Source: Actinomadura luzonensis (lineage in GTDB: Bacteria; Actinomycetota; Actinomycetes; Streptosporangiales; Streptosporangiaceae). Taken from it: DNA of 64,000 nucleotides. The notes below the pieces were generated by a model. The model saw only the letters and a list, made by a program, of their open reading frames with translations, did no database searches and was not told where the DNA came from. This document shows, piece after piece, positions 60,796 to 64,000 of this stretch. Where the stretch lies: positions 6,019,001 to 6,083,000 of the forward strand of contig NZ_JAKRKC020000001.1 of the NCBI RefSeq assembly GCF_022664455.2. The letters are read 5' to 3'. The translations under genes and the position numbers were made by a program. Within the stretch, counting starts at the first letter, position 1, and each line of letters starts with the position of its first letter.

Positions 60796-61047
60796 TCAGG
60801 TGGTGGTGCCGGCCATCACGCGGTCGACGATGCCGTCGTTGCCCTCCTGGCGGGCGCAGTGCGCGCAGCAGTACCAGTGCTCGCCCGACTGCACGCCGTG
60901 CCCGATGACCTTGGTGCCGCAGTGCTCGCAGATGGGCGCCATGGCCTCGATCGCGCACTGGAAGCAGTCGAAGGTGTGCACCGCCCCCTGCGCGTGCACC
61001 TCGAACGCCATGTCGTAGTCGTTGCCGCAGGTCTCGCAGACGGCCAT
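60796..61047 (-). CDS. Small 8-Cys zinc-finger protein
   Basis: The 83-residue protein has Cys arranged as CETCGNDYD, FDCFQCAIEAM, ICEHCGTKVIGHG and YCCAHCARQEG, enough for two zinc sites. The arrangement resembles TRASH/prokaryotic metallothionein-type small proteins seen in actinobacteria. Its function is unknown; metal handling or a protein partner role is possible. The ATG at 61047 has AGGGGAT upstream. Confidence 0.82.
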   Translation of the reverse strand: MAVCETCGNDYDMAFEVHAQGAVHTFDCFQCAIEAMAPICEHCGTKVIGHGVQSGEHWYCCAHCARQEGNDGIVDRVMAGTTT

Positions 61048-61130
61048 GGTGATCCCCTTTGCAGTCGATCCGCCCGGGGGATACCCGGTTCCGGGGCGCG
61101 TTCTCCCCAAGGAACCACCATTTCCGCCCC

Positions 61131-61159
61131 TTGCCAATACGGTCAAGTCACAGTAAAGA
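61131..61159 (+). promoter_or_regulatory. Promoter of the secreted SapA-like gene
   Basis: TTGCCA (61131-61136) and TAAAGA (61154-61159) are separated by 17 nt, a good housekeeping-type promoter. It lies about 44 bp before the start codon. Confidence 0.6.
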
Positions 61160-61202
61160 TCTTCGATGTCCTTATTTCCGCCTGACCGATGAAGGGATGA
61201 CC

Positions 61203-61652
61203 GTGTTCACGCGAGCCGTCATCGCCACCGCCCTGGCCGCCGCCGGCCTGGCCGCGCTTCCCTCCTCCGCCTACGCCGCCACGGCCGCGTACACCCCGGA
61301 GCGCGTCTGCGGCCCCGGCTTCCACCGGGTCAAGGACGGCCACCGGGCGATGAAGACGCGCGACGGAGCCGTTTTCGGGCACGTCTATCTGATGTACAAC
61401 AAGCGCAGCGGCAAGAACTGCGTCGCCGCGATCAAGACCGCGTTCCGCGGGGTCCGCTCGGTCACGGGCGCGTACCTGGAGGTGCGCGGCGGCGGCAAGT
61501 CGGAGGACGTGCAGAAGTACCGCTACTACGCCGAGACCGGCCACCTCGACGGGAGCTGGAAGTGCGTGCGGTACGCCGGCTGGACCCGCGACCCCGACAA
61601 CCGCGTGGAGGCGTGGGGCGGCCGCCAGAGCTGGGGCAACTGCAAGGGCTGA
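61203..61652 (+). CDS. Secreted protein similar to spore-associated protein A
   Basis: The protein has 149 residues. The signal peptide (ATALAAAGLAALPSSAYAA) is followed by a small Cys-containing domain: VCGPGFHRVKDGH, VYLMYNKRSGKNCVAAIKT and WKCVRYAGWTRDPDN. The pattern of a CGxGY-type start, a VYLxYNxxxGKNC core and a late Cys matches the SapA family of Streptomyces, as I recall it. The GTG at 61203 is preferred to the ATG at 61197 because GAAGGG then lies 6 nt upstream. Its role outside the cell is unknown. Confidence 0.72.
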   Translation: MFTRAVIATALAAAGLAALPSSAYAATAAYTPERVCGPGFHRVKDGHRAMKTRDGAVFGHVYLMYNKRSGKNCVAAIKTAFRGVRSVTGAYLEVRGGGKSEDVQKYRYYAETGHLDGSWKCVRYAGWTRDPDNRVEAWGGRQSWGNCKG

Positions 61653-61737
61653 GATTTCTCACCCGGGAGCTGTCACATCGTGGCGGCCCGCTCCGTCCAC
61701 TACCCGTAAGCACCTGAAACGGCTACGGGAGACAGTC

Positions 61738-62181
61738 ATGACCCAGCGGATCGACCTCACCCAGCACATCCCCGGCATCTACCACCATTTCCTGGCGGTG
61801 GAGAAGATCCTGCACGAGGGCGGCCTGCCCGTGACCACGGTCGAGCTGATGAAACTGCGGGCCAGCCAGATCAACGGCTGCGGCTTCTGCGTGGACATGC
61901 ACAGCCGCGACCTGAAGAAGTCCGGCGAGAGCGACGAGCGCGTGTGGATGGTCGCGGCCTGGCGCGAGGCCACGGTGTTCACCCCGGCGGAGCGGGCCGC
62001 GCTCGCGCTCACGGAGGAGGCCACCCGGCTGGCCGACCGGGAGGCCGTGCCCGACGCGGTGTGGGAGCAGGCCCGCGAGCACTACGACGAGCCACAGCTC
62101 GCGCTGCTGATCGCGGCCATCGCGATGATCAACGCCTGGAACCGGATCGGGGTCACCGCCCGCCTCACGCCCGGCGGCTGA
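61738..62181 (+). CDS. Carboxymuconolactone decarboxylase/AhpD-like protein
   Basis: This 147-residue helical protein has the redox motif RASQINGCGFCVDMHSRDLK (CxxC plus His three residues on), typical of AhpD-type alkylhydroperoxidase proteins. It should be a small cytoplasmic thiol peroxidase or a partner of one. The length is normal. A GGGAGA lies about 7 nt before the ATG. Confidence 0.9.
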   Translation: MTQRIDLTQHIPGIYHHFLAVEKILHEGGLPVTTVELMKLRASQINGCGFCVDMHSRDLKKSGESDERVWMVAAWREATVFTPAERAALALTEEATRLADREAVPDAVWEQAREHYDEPQLALLIAAIAMINAWNRIGVTARLTPGG

Positions 62182-62217
62182 GCGCGGTAAGCCGGGGTGC
62201 CAGGCCGTAGAAATGCA

Positions 62218-62253
62218 TTGAGCGGGCCCGGCGCCCCGGCTAGGTTGGCCCGC
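62218..62253 (+). promoter_or_regulatory. Strong leaderless promoter of the small-ORF locus
   Basis: TTGAGC (62218-62223), a 17-nt spacer and TAGGTT (62241-62246) are followed by 7 nt and an ATG at 62254. The transcript would start at or next to that ATG. Confidence 0.65.
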
Positions 62254-62304
62254 ATGACGGCAAGCTTCCGTCAAGCCGCCGCCAAGCGGACCGGCGCAGT
62301 GTGA
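62254..62304 (+). CDS. 16-residue leaderless micro-ORF
   Basis: It encodes MTASFRQAAAKRTGAV and ends at TGA. It sits exactly where a leaderless mRNA from the promoter above would begin, 36 bp before the next small ORF. It may be a leader peptide whose translation controls what follows, or it may only seed translation. There is no homology evidence. Confidence 0.45.
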   Translation: MTASFRQAAAKRTGAV

Positions 62305-62339
62305 GGAAGGAGAGCGGCGCGCTTCCGAAGGGGGAGATC

Positions 62340-62441
62340 ATGAAACGCGTCCGAGTCACCAAGGCGAGCGCCAAGCGGCGTCCGCGTCCGGCCCTGGAGC
62401 TGGACCTGCGGTCGCCCGGGGGCCGCACGCTGCCCTATTGA
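62340..62441 (+). CDS. 33-residue basic small ORF
   Basis: A 33-residue product starts MKRVRVTKASAKRRPRPALE and ends LDLRSPGGRTLPY. GGGGAG lies 4 nt before the ATG, a strong SD. The C-terminal half (RRPRPALELDLRSPGGRTL) resembles the later part of the 55-residue ORF downstream, RRRPPADPKVVDLRAYTGRN. No family is recognised. Confidence 0.5.
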   Translation: MKRVRVTKASAKRRPRPALELDLRSPGGRTLPY

Positions 62442-62515
62442 CCTGCTCCTTACATCAGCCTTACGGGGGTATCGGTAGATAACATAAGTCACAGGAACAT
62501 CACGGGGGGCTCACG

Positions 62516-62683
62516 ATGAACAGGCTTGTGGTGGTGCCGCCACACATCGCCAGGCACAAGGTCCGCGACATCCGTTCGGCAGACCGCCGCAGGCCGCCCG
62601 CAGATCCCAAGGTCGTCGACCTGCGGGCCTACACCGGCAGGAACGTCATCCGCTTCCCCGGCGGCCCGGCGCCCGCCGCCTAG
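62516..62683 (+). CDS. 55-residue basic small ORF
   Basis: A 55-residue product begins MNRLVVVPPHIARHKVRDIR and ends VIRFPGGPAPAA. It has a GGGGGG-rich SD region 5-6 nt upstream. It ends in a TAG that overlaps, tail to tail, the stop of the PNPOx-like gene. Such tight packing favours a real gene. A -10-like TAACAT lies at 62480-62485. No known family. Confidence 0.5.
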   Translation: MNRLVVVPPHIARHKVRDIRSADRRRPPADPKVVDLRAYTGRNVIRFPGGPAPAA

Positions 62684-63300
62684 GAGGCGTACAGCTTCTT
62701 GAGGTATCCCTCGCCGTAGTACGTCTCCAGCTCCTCCAGGCTCTCCTCGACCTTCTGCACGTCCTTGGTGATGACGGCGTGCGAGGGCAGCTCGTCGCCC
62801 CAGGTCTCGGGCTTCCACAGCGACGAGCGCAGGAACGCCTTGGCGCAGTGGAAGAAGATCTGCTCGATCTCGACGACGACCGCCAAGCTTGGGCGGTGGC
62901 CCTTGACGACCAGCTCGTCGAAGAACGGGGCCTCGCGGACGAGCCGGGCGCGGCCGTTGACGCGCAGCGTCTCGTTGCGGCCGGGGATCAGGAAGATGAG
63001 CCCGACGTGCGGGTTGCGCAGGATGTTGTGGAAGCCGTCGGCGCGGCGGTTGCCGGGACGCTCGGGGATGGCGATCGTGGTGTCGTCGAGGACGTGCACG
63101 AACCCGGCCGGGTCACCCTTGGGCGAGACGTCGCAGTTGCCGTGCTCGTCCGAGGTGGCGATGAGGCAGAACGGCGAGGCCGCCAGCCACTGCCGGTCAC
63201 GCTCGTGCAGGCGCACCCGCTCCTTGGTCGCCGCCCTCGGCATGACCTCGCCGAGCAACTCCCGCAACTCGGCCTCGGACGCGATCTCGGCCCAGCTCAT
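62680..63300 (-). CDS. Pyridoxamine 5'-phosphate oxidase-family (FMN-binding split barrel) protein
   Basis: The protein has 206 residues. The core FCLIATSDEHGNCDVSPKGDP, IAIPERPGNRRADGFHNIL, NPHVGLIFLIPGRNETLRVNG and an FFHCAKAF segment are those of the MSMEG_1061-like PNPOx subfamily. It probably reduces a small substrate using FMN or F420. The ATG has GGGAGA 5 nt upstream. The HxlR frame upstream overlaps it by 104 bp, so the two are co-transcribed. Confidence 0.88.
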   Translation of the reverse strand: MSWAEIASEAELRELLGEVMPRAATKERVRLHERDRQWLAASPFCLIATSDEHGNCDVSPKGDPAGFVHVLDDTTIAIPERPGNRRADGFHNILRNPHVGLIFLIPGRNETLRVNGRARLVREAPFFDELVVKGHRPSLAVVVEIEQIFFHCAKAFLRSSLWKPETWGDELPSHAVITKDVQKVEESLEELETYYGEGYLKKLYAS

Positions 63301-63853
63301 GTGATCTCCCTTCGGGGGTTTCCCCCATCTTGTCAGGGATCGGGACCAGCATCCGGTGGGGCGTCCGCAGGGCGAGACTGACCAGGTCGTCCCGCGTGTC
63401 GTCACGCAGGCCCGGCCCGGGGCGCACCTCGACCTCCTCCAGGGACACGAGCCGGCCGCAGGCGCCGCAGACCGAGGTGGGCTCCAGCCGCGCGCCGCAG
63501 GTCGCGTGGTGGAAGAGCCGGCGGGGGCCGCGCTCGGACAGGTGGCGCTCGCCCCACTGGGCGAGGGCCAGCATCGGCACCCACAGCTCGCGGCCCATGG
63601 GGGTCAGGACGTACTCGTCGCGGGGCGGGGCGTCCTGGTAGCGGCGGCGTTCGAGCACGCCGGCCGCGACGAGGGAGGCCAGCCGCTGCGACAGCACCGC
63701 CTTGGGGATGTCGAGGTGGGCCTGGAAGTCGGCGAAGCGGCGCACGCCGTACATGGCGTCGCGGACGACGAGCAGCGTCCAGCGCTCGCCGAGCACCTCC
63801 AGCGTCCTTGCGAAGGAGCAGTCCTGGCCGTCGTAGTTCTTGCCGAGCGCCAT
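63197..63853 (-). CDS. HxlR-family transcriptional regulator with an overlapping C-terminal extension
   Basis: The protein has 218 residues. The HxlR winged helix is clear over the first ~110: CSFARTLEVLGERWTLLVVR, YGVRRFADFQAHLDIPKAVL, LSQRLASLVAAGVLERRRY and EYVLTPMGREL. A small Cys-rich part follows (CGARLEPTSVCGACGRLV), common in longer HxlR proteins. The last ~50 residues are read in a different frame from the start of the PNPOx-like gene and look non-native. HxlR proteins sense reactive electrophiles or redox state. The ATG is 6 nt after TAACAT (63865-63860), so it is probably leaderless. It is divergent from an MFS gene, 45 bp apart. Confidence 0.85.
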   Translation of the reverse strand: MALGKNYDGQDCSFARTLEVLGERWTLLVVRDAMYGVRRFADFQAHLDIPKAVLSQRLASLVAAGVLERRRYQDAPPRDEYVLTPMGRELWVPMLALAQWGERHLSERGPRRLFHHATCGARLEPTSVCGACGRLVSLEEVEVRPGPGLRDDTRDDLVSLALRTPHRMLVPIPDKMGETPEGRSHELGRDRVRGRVAGVARRGHAEGGDQGAGAPARA

Positions 63854-63898
63854 GCCCCCATGTTAGTTCATTCACCGAACCGTGATAGCGTCCGGCGC
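63854..63898. promoter_or_regulatory. HxlR/MFS divergent leaderless promoters with an inverted repeat
   Basis: On the minus strand, TAACAT (63865-63860) is 6 nt before the HxlR ATG. On the plus strand, TAGCGT (63886-63891) is 7 nt before the MFS ATG. Between them, GTTC (63866-63869) and GAAC (63877-63880) form an inverted repeat spaced by 7 nt, a candidate HxlR site that would control both genes. Confidence 0.5.
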
Positions 63899-64000
63899 AT
63901 GAGTTCAGTGATTGAACCGACAAGAGTGACGCAGGGCGCGACCCTGGCCGTGACCTCGGCGGCCCCGCTGCTGGTGCTGGCCAACTTCACCGCGCCGATG
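63899..64000 (+). CDS. N-terminus of an MFS transporter (partial)
   Basis: Thirty-four codons are visible before the window ends. After a short polar start, LAVTSAAPLLVLANFTAPM is a first transmembrane helix of the kind that begins MFS drug exporters. The ATG follows TAGCGT by 7 nt. Its divergence from the HxlR regulator suggests regulation by it. The family call is tentative. Confidence 0.5.
   Translation, partial: MSSVIEPTRVTQGATLAVTSAAPLLVLANFTAPM

Overview
The window is very GC-rich DNA from a filamentous actinomycete. The closest fit is Streptosporangiaceae (Nonomuraea-like), inferred from gene content and style rather than from any search. Supporting signs are GTG starts, many start codons lying 6-8 nt after a -10-like hexamer (leaderless mRNAs), Ser/Thr kinases fused to sensor domains, a HrdB-type sigma factor with a long Ala/Lys/acidic N-terminus, and topoisomerase IV genes near that sigma gene as in Streptomyces. 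I see no CRISPR array, rRNA, tRNA, insertion sequence or prophage. The window reads as ordinary chromosome with some accessory metabolic genes.

Region 1 (1-16.6 kb) holds the end of a CHAT-like gene, then leftward genes for a rhodanese-type sulfurtransferase, an alkaline-phosphatase-superfamily hydrolase, a DUF5998 protein and a GNAT/acyl-CoA-synthetase (Pat-like) protein acetyltransferase. Rightward genes encode a PfkB sugar kinase and a kinase fused to a solute-binding domain, which carries a frameshift near its end. Leftward recQ has a phosphoribosyltransferase-like tail. A TauD-type dioxygenase gene has a palindromic operator in its promoter. Rightward parC and a GH13 enzyme follow.

Region 2 (16.6-31.7 kb) starts with a secreted modular GH3 enzyme behind a LacI-type operator. 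Small redox and metabolite genes follow: a VOC protein, a redoxin and a beta-carbonic anhydrase. Then come parE, a zinc-ribbon protein, a GNAT protein, yaaA, a 584-bp gene-free repeat-rich stretch, the principal sigma gene hrdB, a PAS-PAS-GAF-SpoIIE phosphatase and an HhH-GPD protein.

Region 3 (31.8-48.5 kb) holds two uncharacterised proteins and the pxpABC 5-oxoprolinase operon, which converges on a PhzF protein. Divergent from PhzF is sthA, followed by a kinase-WD40 membrane protein. A leftward lacI-GH30 pair has long direct repeats between its genes. An EamA exporter and a leftward MFS-DoxX operon complete the region.

Region 4 (48.7-64 kb) holds a TPR membrane protein with a possible flavin-binding tail, a haloalkane dehalogenase-like hydrolase and a membrane protein with two CbxX-type AAA+ domains. 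An oligopeptide-type ABC operon follows (two permeases, a dual ATPase broken by a frameshift, a lipoprotein binding protein). Next are an AlkZ-like protein, an 8-Cys zinc protein, a secreted SapA-like protein, a CxxC AhpD-like protein and a chain of three very small ORFs behind a strong leaderless promoter. A PNPOx-like protein, an HxlR regulator and the start of an MFS gene end the window.

The most interesting items are the two sensor-fused kinases, the tandem CbxX AAA+ membrane protein, the RecQ-PRTase fusion, the small-peptide locus at 62.2-62.7 kb, the LacI protein with a repeat-expanded hinge, and two frameshifts that need read-level checking.
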